From NCBI GenBank assembly GCA_029582265.1, contig CM055826.1, positions 37,022,127 to 37,086,126 on the forward strand: DNA of 64,000 nucleotides, written 5' to 3'. A program made the translations under genes and the position numbers. This DNA is from Zoroaster sp. YZ-2022. Its lineage: Eukaryota; Echinodermata; Asteroidea; Forcipulatida; Zoroasteridae. Shown in pieces: positions 41,383 through 52,306 of this stretch. How positions within the stretch are numbered: position 1 is the stretch's first letter; the number at the start of each line of letters is the position of its first letter. The notes under the pieces were generated by a model. It was not told the DNA's origin, did no database searches, and saw only the letters and a program-made list of their open reading frames with translations.

Positions 41383-41627
41383 AATTCCATGCCCTGTTGA
41401 AAGTCTGCTCTGATCGTGACGATACTGTCCCTTCAACAACCCAAGTGTACAAAACATGTAAACAAACAAAATCATGCACTTGAACAACACAAACAAACCA
41501 ACCATCAATACCATTAAACAAAACATTCCCTTAAAAACATACAAGCAAGACATCTAGAAAACAAACAAAAAAACTCTGGACATTCAAGTGCATAAGTGAC
41601 AGATTACATTGACATGGTGCTTGAAAC
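41383..41627. repeat. inverted duplication, left member
   Basis: Matches 47,588-47,830 in inverse orientation with few differences (TTCAACAACCCAAGTGTAC, GCACTTGAACAACACAAAC, GGACATTCAAGTGCATAAG). It starts inside a TTAA-11 end fragment and abuts a hAT-A element on both sides of the window region. Confidence 0.85.
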
Positions 41628-42149
41628 CAAGGCTGTGAGTTTTCAGTTATTTCGGGAACTGGATACCGAAATTGGAAATCTTTGGATACCTGGGTACCCG
41701 TAAACAATTTTGTAAAAACACATAAATACTCCTGAATGTATAAAATAACCAATATGAACACAAATTTCTCTTGTTTTATTAGAGTCATAATAAATGTGGA
41801 CTTACTGTAATAATTTCCCGCCTCTATATTAAAAACGACTCGTAGCATCCCCATTCCCCACACACATTATGTTAACAATAATAATAATACACAATTCTTA
41901 TAAAGCGCATCTGTTGCAACTAGATCAAGGCGCTGTACATTAGGCAAAAAAAAAAAAGATGTTGAGTTGCCCTCCACCGACCGACCCAAAAGTGCTGAAA
42001 TCTCGGGTCGGGTTTTTTTTTTTTTTTTTTTTCCCCCATCATTCATAGCCCTATTTATTAATGAAACTTACCAATTTTCTTTGTATAAAACATAATACGT
42101 TTGATTTGTGAAATTTTCCACTTTTTTTACCGGTAAATTTACCGGTACC

Positions 42150-42460
42150 CAACACTCAATCTACATGTTTTCGAATCGAATGGCCCCGGCCCTCACATGG
42201 TGCACTGCCTTCGCACACTGTGTGCCAACGATTGCGACTCAAATCTACCGTTTTCCAATTGAATGGCCCCTCACATGTTTTCCACTGGCTTCACAAGACT
42301 GTTTTGTATGTCAACGATTGCGACTCAATCTACACGTTTTCAAATCAAATGGCCCTCACACGTTGTGCACTGGCTCCCCGCACTGTACGTGTGTCAACGA
42401 TTGCGACTCGATCTACACATTTTCAAATCGAATGGCCACTCACATGTTGCATGGTGAGCA
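42150..42460 (+). repeat. ~83-bp tandem repeat, about 4 units
   Basis: Units of GATTGCGACTCAATCTACAC, TTTTCAAATCGAATGGCC, CTCACATGTTGTGCACTGG. Overlapping frames in all three phases are by-products. Confidence 0.9.
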
Positions 42461-42586
42461 TTGCACGCAATATGGATGAATTTGCTGTGTCAATCACAGC
42501 GAAAAGTACAACAAAAATGCTTGGGATACTTTTATTCTGAAGCAAAATTCCTTGCTGATAGGTATACAAATGAAAAACATGGTATG

Positions 42587-43301
42587 CAGGCCTTCATTTT
42601 TAAGGAGCGCGATCGCGCTCGCGCTCCTTAGCGCTCCTAATATTTTCCAAGGAGAGCAAAAGGAGTGTACTTACATTATTTTGTTAAAACCGTAATCAGT
42701 GCGGTCAAAATAAGCCACTTGATTCTGAGCGCGCATCGGCAGACTCGGCACTAAAACCGTCCTTGGCAAAAATGTACACGTATGTACATTGTACATGGAC
42801 ACATGTATTGATAACGACATCGAGAACGTTACTCGTATAGACTGTGCTAGATAGCGGACACACACATGTGGCGTACAGAAAACATCACGCATGCCGATCG
42901 TGCATGGTGTTCTGTACGAAAATGCCCTGCCTGATTTAATATTTGAGCACGTGAAGGGATGTTGAATACAATAACCTGTGGACGTGCAATACATTTTAGT
43001 GAGGGGAAAACCTAAATGTGCACGTGCGCAGTAAAACTGGCTAGCATTTTTTTAAAGCAAGTAGCACTACTGTAGCAGAAACTTGACAGAAAACAAAATG
43101 TCAAGCGTTGAGTCGGTGATTATGTGTCCATTTTCTAATCCGTATGTGTAAATAAACCAGTGTTGCATTTACAATGTATAACTGTACATTCAACTTGTTT
43201 TTTGTTTTTTTAGTGACAGCAAATCGCTCTCCTTAAATCACTTTGGTGATTTAAGGAGAGCGATCTGTAGCTCCTCTCGTATTTATTCAAATGAAGGCCT
43301 G
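42587..43301. mobile_element. innermost TIR element, CAGGCCTTCAT tips
   Basis: CAGGCCTTCATTTTTAAGG and AAATGAAGGCCTG with GGTATG at 42,581-42,586 and 43,302-43,307. GCGATCGCGCTCGCGCTCC lies near the left tip. Near the right end is a 19-bp perfect hairpin (43,223-43,241/43,246-43,264). Confidence 0.8.
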
Positions 43302-43907
43302 GGTATGTGGTTTCAGTTCCAATGCATTTCAATCTTAAAATGACAGTCAAGGAGAAAAGAAAAAAAAATAATAATAATAATAATCCCGACCGACCGACCC
43401 CTTCAAATATTTTCACTGGAGGGCAACTCAACAAAAAAAAATTTTTGGCCTTATTACCCCTGCTCATCAGGCTCATAAATCATTTCTGAAACCATCTCAG
43501 CTCCCTGGGGAGTATACAGCTCAATTGCTGCCATTACAGCGCATATAGGGCTAATCAAACACAACAACCAACTCTGCCCTCACAGGTACCCATTTACTCC
43601 TAGGTGGAGAGAAGCAATTATGCTAAAGTGTCTTGCTCAAGGACACAAGCATCACGGTCGCAGCCAGGATTCGAACCCACATTCTGACGACTCGGCCATC
43701 AGAACACAAATCCGATGCACTAAACCGCTCGGCCATGGCACTCAACAAAAATAAATCGGATACTTCCATTTGTGTGGCTTAAATGTTTAGTCGAAATTAT
43801 CAAAAGTCATTTACGGGTAACTGGAACCGAAAAATGGAACCAGGTAATGACAGTTTCAGTCGGGTATCATCTGGGTATTTGGGTATCCGGCACAGCCTTC
43901 TTGAAAC

Positions 43908-43981
43908 AAACAAAATGAGACTTACAGGGTTTAAAAGTGGCTTGGTTTTCAAAAAGTAGTCAATGTTTCACAAATATAATC
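43908..43981. other. short spacer
   Basis: Between the hAT-A duplication and the next TTAA element; nothing recognised. Confidence 0.4.
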
Positions 43982-44230
43982 TTAAACCCTAACCCCCTAG
44001 GTCCAAAATCCATTAGTGCACTAAGTTCAGAAACATGCCCTTATCTTCAAAATGTACCATGCATTTTCATTGATCTTTCATATTCAGCACTTATGGCCTG
44101 TACTTCTTGCCAGGTAGTAATTTTGCCCCATTTGAAGAGATGTAAGTACCAGTTTCCAACAGTGCTGAATTTCTTTCCAAAAAAGTGCCCCTTGGAGGAT
44201 TTTGATGGGATTTGGGGTGGTTAGGGTTAA
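43982..44230 (+). mobile_element. TTAA-4 MITE
   Basis: TTAA 43,982-43,985 (one extra A), tip CCCTAACCCCCTAGG, right GGTTAGGG and TTAA 44,227-44,230. About 35 bp of the left subterminal region is missing. Confidence 0.85.
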
Positions 44231-44527
44231 ACAAACAGTGTGTTAACAAAATAGTTATTTTTATAATCAATGTCTTTTTTTTAAACATTGCATTGTTTAA
44301 GTGCATACAAGAAGTCAAACTCACCTCCTTAAAAACAAAATGTTATTCAGTAATTACAAAAACAGGTAAGAAATAATTTACAATCAGAAACAATTTCAAT
44401 TAAAAACTAAACGAGTAGCAGAAACAACGTCTGTGGATATCCAAACAGTGAACTGAATCACAACAATAGAAGCCATTCATAAAAAAAAAACATTATTTAG
44501 AACAATTTTCACCCAATAAAATTGTCT
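44231..44527. other. no gene seen
   Basis: AT-rich spacer between two TTAA-4 copies. Confidence 0.4.
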
Positions 44528-44809
44528 TTAACCCTAACCCCCTAGGTATTCTGGCTAGGAACCTTCCTGAATCCCCCAAAATCCATCAAGGTGCACTTTT
44601 GGAAACATGTCCTCATATGTATCTTCAAAATGCACCATGCATTTTCGTTGATCTTTCATATATTCAGCACTTATGGCCTGTACTTCTTGCCAGGTAGTAA
44701 TTTTGCCCCATTTGAAGAGGTGAAAGTACCAGTTTCTTAAAGTGCTGAATTTTTCCAAAAAAAGTGCCCCCTTGGAGGATTTTGATGAATTTGAGGTGGT
44801 TAGGGTTAA
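44528..44809 (+). mobile_element. TTAA-4 MITE (complete)
   Basis: TTAA 44,528-44,531 and 44,806-44,809; tips CCCTAACCCCCTAGG and GAGGTGGTTAGGG; includes CTGGCTAGGAACCTTCC, the source of the 42-bp array unit. Confidence 0.9.
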
Positions 44810-45384
44810 ACGCAAAATTACATCTATAGATCAATTACAAACTTAAAATAAAACATACATGTATTATGTTAGTTTAATAGTGAATAAAAACATGTTATAC
44901 ACATAATGTCCCCTTTAACTATTAAAGAAAGGAATTATCTCTTGAAAAGAAAAAAAAGTTATTATTCAAAAGAAATTATGCAAAGTGAACTTACCTCTGT
45001 CATGGCTGCTCGGCCAAGAAGCACATGTAATAATCTGAAGCTTCTACTAGCATGAAGCACTGGACTTGGTGTCAGGAAGATACTGAGTGGAGTGTATGCA
45101 CTGTGAGGACAACGATAATCCTTGCCTGGGTGTGATGGTTATGTCACATCATGAACTCTGACCTATCTGTGACCTCTGTGGATGACACAAACGGTGACTG
45201 TGAGTGGAGGCTGGTGTTCTGGATCAGGGACGCCCCCAAAATGTGTACTTGGACTTGTATATCATTGGGGGAGGTAGGGAACATATGTAGGGGGGGGGGG
45301 GGGAGGAAGGATCTATGGAAAGGGCACAGATCCATGAGGCTAAGATCCTGGGAAACGGATACAGGGGACACTGACAATTACACT
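44810..45384. other. unassigned; possible short exon end on minus strand
   Basis: On the minus strand GCAGCCATGACAGAG is followed by GTAAGTTC at 44,994-44,987, a good donor behind a start codon in fair context (coding part 44,995-45,003). No downstream exon can be argued. A 12-G run near 45,291-45,302. Confidence 0.25.
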
Positions 45385-45766
45385 TTAACCCTCCTACTGT
45401 TTGACCATTTGAAACCATTCAAAATTTCCACTTACCAAAATGCTCATTGGTTTTGTACACACATGGTGATACCATTTGAACAGTGTTGGTAGCAAGCTTT
45501 ACTACCATTCAAAATCCATTCAAATGCATAGAGGGTCCATTGATTCACCACTTAGAAGTATCCAAACAAGGTTTTGTATTAGCTGTACTACCATTTGGAA
45601 AGATCCAAACAAGGTTTTGTATTAGCTGACCTACATGTACCATTCAAAACCATTTGGGGAAATCAATACTGTACACAGTTATTTCACCATTCAAAACCAC
45701 AAAAGCGAATGGTTTCAAATGGTGGATCAACTTGTATGAAAAAGGTACCAGAAGTAGGAGGGTTAA
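45385..45766 (+). mobile_element. TTAA-1 MITE (copy 4)
   Basis: TTAA 45,385-45,388 and 45,763-45,766; tips CCCTCCTACTGTTTG and GAAGTAGGAGGG. Confidence 0.9.
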
Positions 45767-45876
45767 ATCACTTTCAAAACATTTTTTTTAAATGACTAAC
45801 AGAATGCACCTTTTTTGTAGAATTTCAATGTATAAAATGAAAAACCAACATCAAACATCTGTTCATCAAACTTTAT

Positions 45877-46033
45877 TCTCCTGAGGACAATCAGAGCACA
45901 CTGATCGAAACGTCGACTTGTAACCTCCAGTTCTTTTCAGAACTAATTACTACTCAATAGAGAATTTCACACGGTGTCACCGCAATTAGTCTTACGTATC
46001 CTCTTCACCATGCAAAGCTACAAGTTTTACCTG
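45877..46033 (+). mobile_element. mobile unit Z (copy 4, complete)
   Basis: AACTTTAT duplication at 45,869-45,876 and 46,034-46,041. TCTCCTGAGGACAATCAG, hairpin, CTGATCGAAACGTCG, CTTTTCAGAACTAATTAC, CCATGCAAAGCTACAAG, TTTTACCTG. This copy defines the 157-bp unit. Confidence 0.85.
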
Positions 46034-46133
46034 AACTTTATCCTTTATTTTTACAACAGTCAAAACTTATAATCTTGGGACTATCGATAGTATTATGAAG
46101 CCAGATTTATTGGCAAATATTAGGGGATACATG

Positions 46134-46912
46134 TAAAGCCGTGTGTTTCCGGCTTGTTTGGGAACCAGATAGCTGAAAATGGAAATCTTCAGATACCTCG
46201 GTACTAGGGCTATGCCGAATAACTGAATATTCAATCGATGGTTCAAATATCCGGTTGTTTTTTCCGGTTCGAATATTCGGGGGAAAAAAATTACGTTTTT
46301 GTTGAATTTGTTTTTTTTATATTGGCACTTCTATCATTATTCCCCCCCCCCCCCCCCCCCCAATCATCCTCTCGTCTACATTTGGTCGCCACCTAGCAAG
46401 TCTATCCTAGTCCGGGCGACATTATGTCTAGTACATTTTTTGGCCCCATCATACCGTGCGTGCTCGTTTTATCACGTGGCGCAATTTACAATCAGCGGCC
46501 TTTGAATATCGAATATTTGATCGAAATCAAAATCCGAATATCCAGTTACCAAATTATTCGAAAATGCACAGCCCTACCAGGTACCCATAAACAATTTTTG
46601 TAAAAACACATAAATCCTCTCGAATGTATAAAATAACCAACATGAACACAAGTTTCTCTTGTTTTATTCGAGTCATAATAAATGTGGACTTACTGTAATA
46701 ATTTCCTGCCTCTATATTAAAAATGACTCGTAGCATCCCCATTTCCCACACACATTTTGTTAACAAAAAAAATCAGAGACTTCCATTTGTGTGGCTTAAG
46801 TGTTCAGTCGAAATTTCCAAAAGTCATTTACGGGTTAATTGGAACCGAAAAATGGAACCAGGTACATGTAATGACAGTTTTGGTCGGGTATCCGGATATC
46901 CGGCACAGCCTT
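46134..46912 (-). mobile_element. hAT-A MITE with a nested hAT-like MITE
   Basis: Ends TAAAGCCGTGTGTTTCC and CCGGCACAGCCTTT; GGGGATACA near both flanks (46,123 and 46,914). Interrupted by 46,205-46,576. Confidence 0.8.
46205..46576. mobile_element. hAT-like MITE, TAGGGCTATGC tips
   Basis: TAGGGCTATGCCGAATAAC and GAAAATGCACAGCCCTA; flanks CTCGGTAC/CCAGGTAC (6 of 8 match). Dense GAATATTCG-type words and an internal run of about 20 C near 46,343. Confidence 0.75.
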
Positions 46913-47220
46913 TGGGGATACAAGCACGCTAAGTGAGAAAGAAGTACAAACCACGTATTTCTGTATAGTGCAATCCATACAAATTTTACCCCTAAAAATT
47001 ACGCTGATACAGGTATTTATAGTTTGATTAATTTCAGTTTATTTCATGATGGTTTTCAAGGGAAGGGCAGAGGAAGGGAAATAGTGAGGCTAACAGAGAC
47101 AATGTCATCCATGATATCCCAATTGGGATATATACACTGATTGAATACCTAGATTCTCCCAATGAGAAATCTGACAACCCTTGGATGACATCACCTTCTA
47201 CACTAGTGAACAGCTTAGAC
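46913..47220. other. no gene seen
   Basis: Unique-looking; no recognised repeat. Confidence 0.4.
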
Positions 47221-47587
47221 TAAGGCTTTGCTGGGTAATCGGGTATCCAGATACCTGACCGAAACTGTCATTACCCATTTCCATTTTTCGGTTCCAATTA
47301 CCTGTAAATGACTTGAAAATTTCGACTTAAAATGTAAGTCACACAAAATGGAAGTCTCCGATTTTTGGGGATGCTACAAGTTGTTTTTAATATAGAGGCG
47401 AGAAATTATTACAGTGACACATTTATTATGACTCTAATAAAACAAGAGAAACTTGTGTTCATATTGGTTATTTTATACATTCCGGAGTATTTATATGTTT
47501 TTACAAAATTGTTTACGGGTACCCAGGTATCTGAAGATTTCCAATTTCGGTATCCAGTTCCCGAAATAACTGAAAACTCACAGCCTT
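47221..47587 (+). mobile_element. hAT-A MITE
   Basis: TAAGGCTTTGCTGGG to AACTCACAGCCTT. Its right flank is the inverse of the left flank of the 41,628 copy, so the two lie in an inverted segmental duplication. Confidence 0.85.
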
Positions 47588-47830
47588 GGTTTCAAGCACC
47601 ATGTCCATGTAATCTGTCACTTATGCACTTGAATGTCCAGAGTTTTTTTGTTTGTTTTCTAGATGTCTTGCTTGTATGTTTTTAAGGGAATGTTTTGTTT
47701 AATGGTATTGATGGTTGGTTTGTTTGTGTTGTTCAAGTGCATGATTTTGTTTGTTTACATGTTTTGTACACTTGGGTTGTTGAAGGGACAGTATCGTCAC
47801 GATCAGAGCAGACTTTCAACAGGGCACAAC
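47588..47830. repeat. inverted duplication, right member
   Basis: Inverse of 41,383-41,627. Frames here (MSCLYVFKGMFCLMVL...) exist in both members and look non-coding. Confidence 0.85.
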
Positions 47831-48066
47831 CTTAGCTTAGAGGAGCACTAATGTATGTACTTGTTCAATGCAGTAAGAAGACCATGTTACAATTTATAAT
47901 AATGAGACATACATGTACATTACTGTACATGTACATACATTGTATGTATCCAATTGTAGAAAGTTACTCCACCTCAAGGTGCTATTATACAGGTGTTGAA
48001 ATTAACACTAGTCCGAGGCTAGCGGTTTTAGCAGTGGGACTACTAGCTGCTGGGGTTTGGGTAGTC
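47831..48066. other. no gene seen
   Basis: ACATGTACATTACTGTACATG palindromic words near 47,910-47,940. Confidence 0.4.
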
Positions 48067-48172
48067 TAGGGGCTGTGCCGGGTATCCGGATACCCGACCG
48101 AAACGGTCATTACCCGGTTCCATTTTTCGGTTCCAATTACCCGTAAACGACTTTTGAAAATTTGGACTTAAC

Positions 48173-50544
48173 TTGGGCTGTGCGTTTTCAGATATTTTTG
48201 GAACCGGATACCCGACATCAGGAAACTTCGGATACCCGGATACCCGAATACCCGTTTTCATTTTGGTTGAAAACATGCCTCCAGTGGTGTACAAATACAT
48301 GTACTGTAAATGGTTAACAAATTGACATTTACAATACAGAGGATACATGTACCATACTATCGATCTTTTCTTTATTGGAGCGTAATCTCTTGAATTTAAA
48401 GATAATTGTCTGTAACAGTGTAAACATTACATTGTTCAAGAGTCACAGATTTCTGTTCGCACCGCTCAAATGTTAAGTCCGATTTTTAAAAAGTCGTTTA
48501 CAGGTAATTGGAACCGAAAAATGGAACCGGGTAATAATAATAATAATAATATTTATTATTTATATTGCGCAAATTTCATGTAAATATGATCAAATGCGCA
48601 TAACAGTTAAAAATACTAAAACTATAAAACTTACATAAAAGCCACTAATACAAAAATGAAGAAATCTTAGTACTAATAATGATAATAATAATTATATCTA
48701 AAAATTTAAAAACTGCGATGAAAGTGCAAGCAATGAAAGCATGAAGCAATACAAGCTGAACAATAACAAACAGCACTACATGTATATAGGAAATTTAGCA
48801 CCATTTGGCACTATTCAGATGCTCCAGGGTTTCACCGCCCGCACTCTACAAAGAGCACTTAAAACTGGGCCTAACCTAAATTAAAAACTATTTTAAAAAG
48901 ATGTGTTTTCAGTAGTGATTTAAATTTATAAAATTTTTCCTCTTTCCTGATGTTTAGTGGTAATTGGTTCCATACTTTGGGTGCTGCTGCGGCAAAGGCA
49001 CGATCACCTAGAGTCTTCTTGGTTATGATGGCAGGAGGCATCAATAGTGTTCCATTATTATTTGATCTCAGACTGTAGCTGGATCTCTCTCTTATACTAA
49101 TTAGATTGCTAAGATATCCAGGTGCTAGACCATTAATAGTTTTAAATACAAGTACGGCTATCTTATAATCTATTCTAAACTTAATAGGCAGCCAGTGTAA
49201 ATTGATCAGGACTGGTGAAATATGATTGTATCTAGGAATATAACAGATAAGCCTAGCTGCTGAATTCTGTAACCGCTGCAGTTTGGCCAGATGAACAGCG
49301 GGCACTCCAAATAGCAGACTGTTGCAATAATTCAATACGTGCCATAATAATTGCTTGTACTAGAAGCTTAGAAGAGCTAAGAGACAAAAACTTCCTAATG
49401 CGTATAATATTATAAAGATGATAATAAGTTACCTGGCAAATCTTATTTATATGCGTGGTCATGCTGAGGTGATTATCAAACCACGCCCCAAGATTCCTAC
49501 TACTATCCACTGCCTCTACGCATACATTACCAACCGTAATTTGCTTAATGTTTACTTTACTTAGTTGCTTATAAATGCGTACCTAAAATCATAAATTCAG
49601 TTTTATTATCGTTTAATTTCAACTTATCTAATGTCATCCAAGTCCTTATGTCATTAATACAACGTTCCATGGCTCCCATGGCTTCCAGCTGACTAGTGTC
49701 TGACCCGGGTTTAAATGAGAGGTCAAGTTGGGTGTCATCTGCGTATGCATGTACTTCTGGAAGATGAATTTTGATTATCTCGAAGAGCTTGCTTGCATAG
49801 TAAAGAGAAGAGGACCAAGACAGGAGCCCTGAGGAACACCATAAGGAAGGGAAAAACCCTCGGAGTGGCAGCCATTCACCGATACGCACTGAGATCTGTC
49901 CGCTAAGTAGGAACCAAACCAATCCAGCGCCTTGCCTGTTATCCCAAAACTGTTCTGTAGACGACTCAGCAGCACTTGATGGTCCACCGTGTCGAACGCG
50001 GCGCTGAGATCGAGAAGCACCAGCAGCGTTACCCTCTGACGGTCCATGTTCGACAGGATATCATTGTGCACCTTGAGTAGAGCTGTCTCTGTGCTATGAT
50101 TCTCACGATACGCCGACTGGAGGAGTGGATACAATCCAAATCGGGTCATGTAATCGTGTGTCTGGTTGAAGACTGCTCGCTCAGTTACATGTAGCTTTGA
50201 AACAAACTGGAGATTGCTCACAGGTCTTAAATTTTTAAACGAGGTATCTTGGCCAGCCTTTTTGAGTCGCGGATCCACAAGAGCTGTTTTCCACTCAGAT
50301 GGAAAGTAACCAAATGAAAGAGATGAGTTAATCATGCACGTAATTGTAGGTAAAAGTTCCTCTAGGCAATTAGTAACCAGGGAAGTTGGCATAGGGTCCA
50401 GCGGGCAGCTTTTCTTGGCTGACTTCTGTATGATTTTTTCCACGTCATCTTGGGAAAGTGATTGGAAGGCACACAGTTTATGTTCATCATCAACTGCTGG
50501 ATCATCCGCGAGTCTATCATACCCGGATACCCAGCACAGCCCTA
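48173..50544 (-). mobile_element. inner hAT-A copy, inserted in inverse orientation
   Basis: Perfect 8-bp duplication GACTTAAC at 48,165-48,172 and 50,545-50,552; tips TTGGGCTGTGCG and CAGCACAGCCCTA. Together with the outer element it makes ~300-bp inverted arms (48,175-48,479 and 50,545-50,817). A LINE sits inside. Confidence 0.85.
48536..50513 (-). pseudogene. 5'-truncated CR1/L2-group LINE, reverse transcriptase and C-terminal domain
   Basis: Copies LINE RNA back into DNA at the insertion site. In order on the minus strand: SALVDPRLKK-like N-terminal RT, LRPVSNLQFVSK, HSTETALLKVHNDIL, motif A LLVLLDLSAAFDTVDHQ, motif B YGVPQGSCLGPLLF (about 49,800), motif C AYADDTQL (about 49,745) and the C-terminal signature LHWLPIKFRIDYKI...GLAPGYL with ...KVWNQLPLNIR. 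The frame breaks after motif B and at least once more near 49,330-49,510, so no full protein can be made. The endonuclease domain is absent, the usual result of 5' truncation. The 3' end is a short ATT repeat (plus strand TAATAATAAT at 48,536-48,551). Confidence 0.9.
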
Positions 50545-50829
50545 GACTTAACATTTGAGCGGTGCAAACAGAAATCTGTGACTCTTGAACAATGCATTTG
50601 TAAAGACAATTATCTTTAAATTCAAGAGATTACACTCCAATAAAGAAAAGATCGATAGTATGGTATCCTCTGTATTATAAAAGTCAATTTGTTACCATTT
50701 ATAGTACATGTATTTGTACACCACTGGAGGCATGTTTTCAACCAAAATGAAAACGGGTATCCGAAGTTTCCTGTTTTTGGGTATCTGGTTCCAAAAATAT
50801 CCAAAAACGCACAGCCCTAGGGTAGTCCT

Positions 50830-52306
50830 ATGGGTTAGCGACAAAAATAAAATACGCAAAAAACATATTGATCGCAGTATGATCTCAAATACAAGAAAAA
50901 GAAACTAGACATGCAGTGTTTGTCGATAACAAACACGCAGATGTTCGGGTTTGACGTTAAGATGTGTTGAATTTCACGTCAGAAGTTTATTTCAACACAA
51001 CACAACCATGATAACATTACCGAAATGGCTCCAGAATATTTGTTCACTTCAACTTCCTGTTTGGACCGGAAGTGATGGTCAAATCGGTTCCATGGCTGTT
51101 TATATTTGTAAAGTTTTTCATCATCAATAAAATATTACAAATATTGTTATTTTATCTTTTGTGGTTCTTGAGATATAAATTTTTGAAATATTAAATTTGG
51201 TTTTACATGTACCGTATTTAATGACGTCATAATGGTGTAAGAAATTCTGTTATAAACATGTTAAGTTCTAACTATGTATCAAGTTTGAAGTTCATCCAAA
51301 GTTAAGTTGTCAGTTGATATGACGTACTGTACACTCTCAAAAATAGTAAAATAATTTATTTATAGTCCTGTCAGTGTCAAGTTGAGTAGGGCCTATATTT
51401 ATTATGACTACTAACAATAAATCAGGCAGGAGCGTTTATAATAATACAGCTATATCATGGTGCAGCCGTCTTGATTTTCTCCCATTCAAATCAATGTAAC
51501 CAAACCGAGGCTGGAAGGAAAAATAGTCTGGTTCCTTTTTGTACAATGCATATTAGCATTCATTAATGTTATTGGATACAGGGAACATGACCAAGATGGT
51601 GGCAACATGATAAAGAGTGAACGGACCTGCCTCCCGAGGGTGATGTGTAAGTTTTTCACGTGTCCCCAGTAAGGATTTTTTTGTCCCCGCAATCAATCTT
51701 GCTCAAAACATGCAAAGAGACTAAACAACTCATAGTCCCCAAAATCCTGCTCAAAATCCCTTGTCTGCCCGTATTTATAGGTTTCATATTTCCCAGAAAT
51801 TACTATAAACTATATGTTTCTAGAGATTTGTTACAATTACATAAGTTTCCAAAAATAGTAAGCTTACAGCACGCTGGAATGCCGTAGAATGTTCCATTGT
51901 TACATTCATTCATAAAACCGAGTCGAACGCCCTCTTGGGGTCAAACATTCACATAAATTATCTTGTGTAGCGTACAATATAATATTGGGCAAGTGTGTCC
52001 AATACTACGTATGCATAACAACGTACATTCATGTACACGCGTACAACGTGAAACAAGTCGCCTTTCTCATTGCGAGAGATAGTCGAAGGCTATTTTGTTT
52101 CGACGAGCCTGTATCTTTAACTTCCGGTTTGGACCGGAAGACAAGGTCAAATTGGGGTCATGTCAATGTAAATTATGTTTGGATTTAAGGTATGTGTCAA
52201 GTTTCAGGTCTCTGTGAGCTTCGCAAGTATGGGATTCTCTGCAGACAAGGTTCAGTGAGAAGAAGACGAAGAAAAAAAAGAAGAAAAAAAAATAACGATT
52301 TCAAAG
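50830..52306. other. no gene; unassigned repeat-like DNA
   Basis: AACTTCCTGTTTGGACCGG (51,050) and AACTTCCGGTTTGGACCGG (52,118) followed by related text suggest a diverged duplication about 1.07 kb apart. A purine-rich AAGAAGACGAAGAAAAA tract lies at 52,257-52,292. Confidence 0.45.

Larger units (their letters stand above)
41961..43432. mobile_element. TIR element, GTTGAGTTGCCCTCCA tips
   Basis: GTTGAGTTGCCCTCCA...CCGACCGACC at the left; GACCGACCGACC...TGGAGGGCAACTCAAC at the right. Contains an ~83-bp tandem repeat and a further nested element. Confidence 0.8.
41876..43743 (-). mobile_element. tRNA-derived SINE split by a 1.5-kb element
   Basis: Tail AATAATAATACACAATTC and GATCAAGGCGCTGTACATT at 41,876-41,945. 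It resumes at about 43,450 (CTTATTACCCCTGCTCATC) through B box GGATTCGAACCC and A box CGCTCGGCCATGGC. Flanking AACAA suggests its target duplication. Confidence 0.8.
41628..43899 (-). mobile_element. hAT-A MITE hosting a three-layer nest
   Basis: Perfect 8-bp duplication CTTGAAAC at 41,620-41,627 and 43,900-43,907; tips CAAGGCTGTG and CACAGCCTT. Real hAT-A sequence is only 41,628-41,875 and 43,744-43,899. The rest is a SINE holding a TIR element holding another. Confidence 0.9.
48067..50818 (+). mobile_element. outer hAT-A element of a self-nest
   Basis: Flanks GGGTAGTCTA (48,058-48,067) and GGGTAGTCCTA (50,819-50,829). The outer element is 48,067-48,172 plus 50,545-50,818, about 380 bp once rejoined, the family length. 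It holds a second copy of its own family in the opposite orientation. Confidence 0.8.

Noticed and set aside
45151..45492. 113-codon frame that looks partly coding
   Set aside because: It runs through a G-run and into a TTAA-1 MITE. No splice evidence and no recognised family.
20369..45795. Conserved short frame MERSKQGFVLADLPFK in four places
   Set aside because: All four lie in TTAA-1 MITEs that are nearly identical at DNA level. No evidence that the protein is selected.
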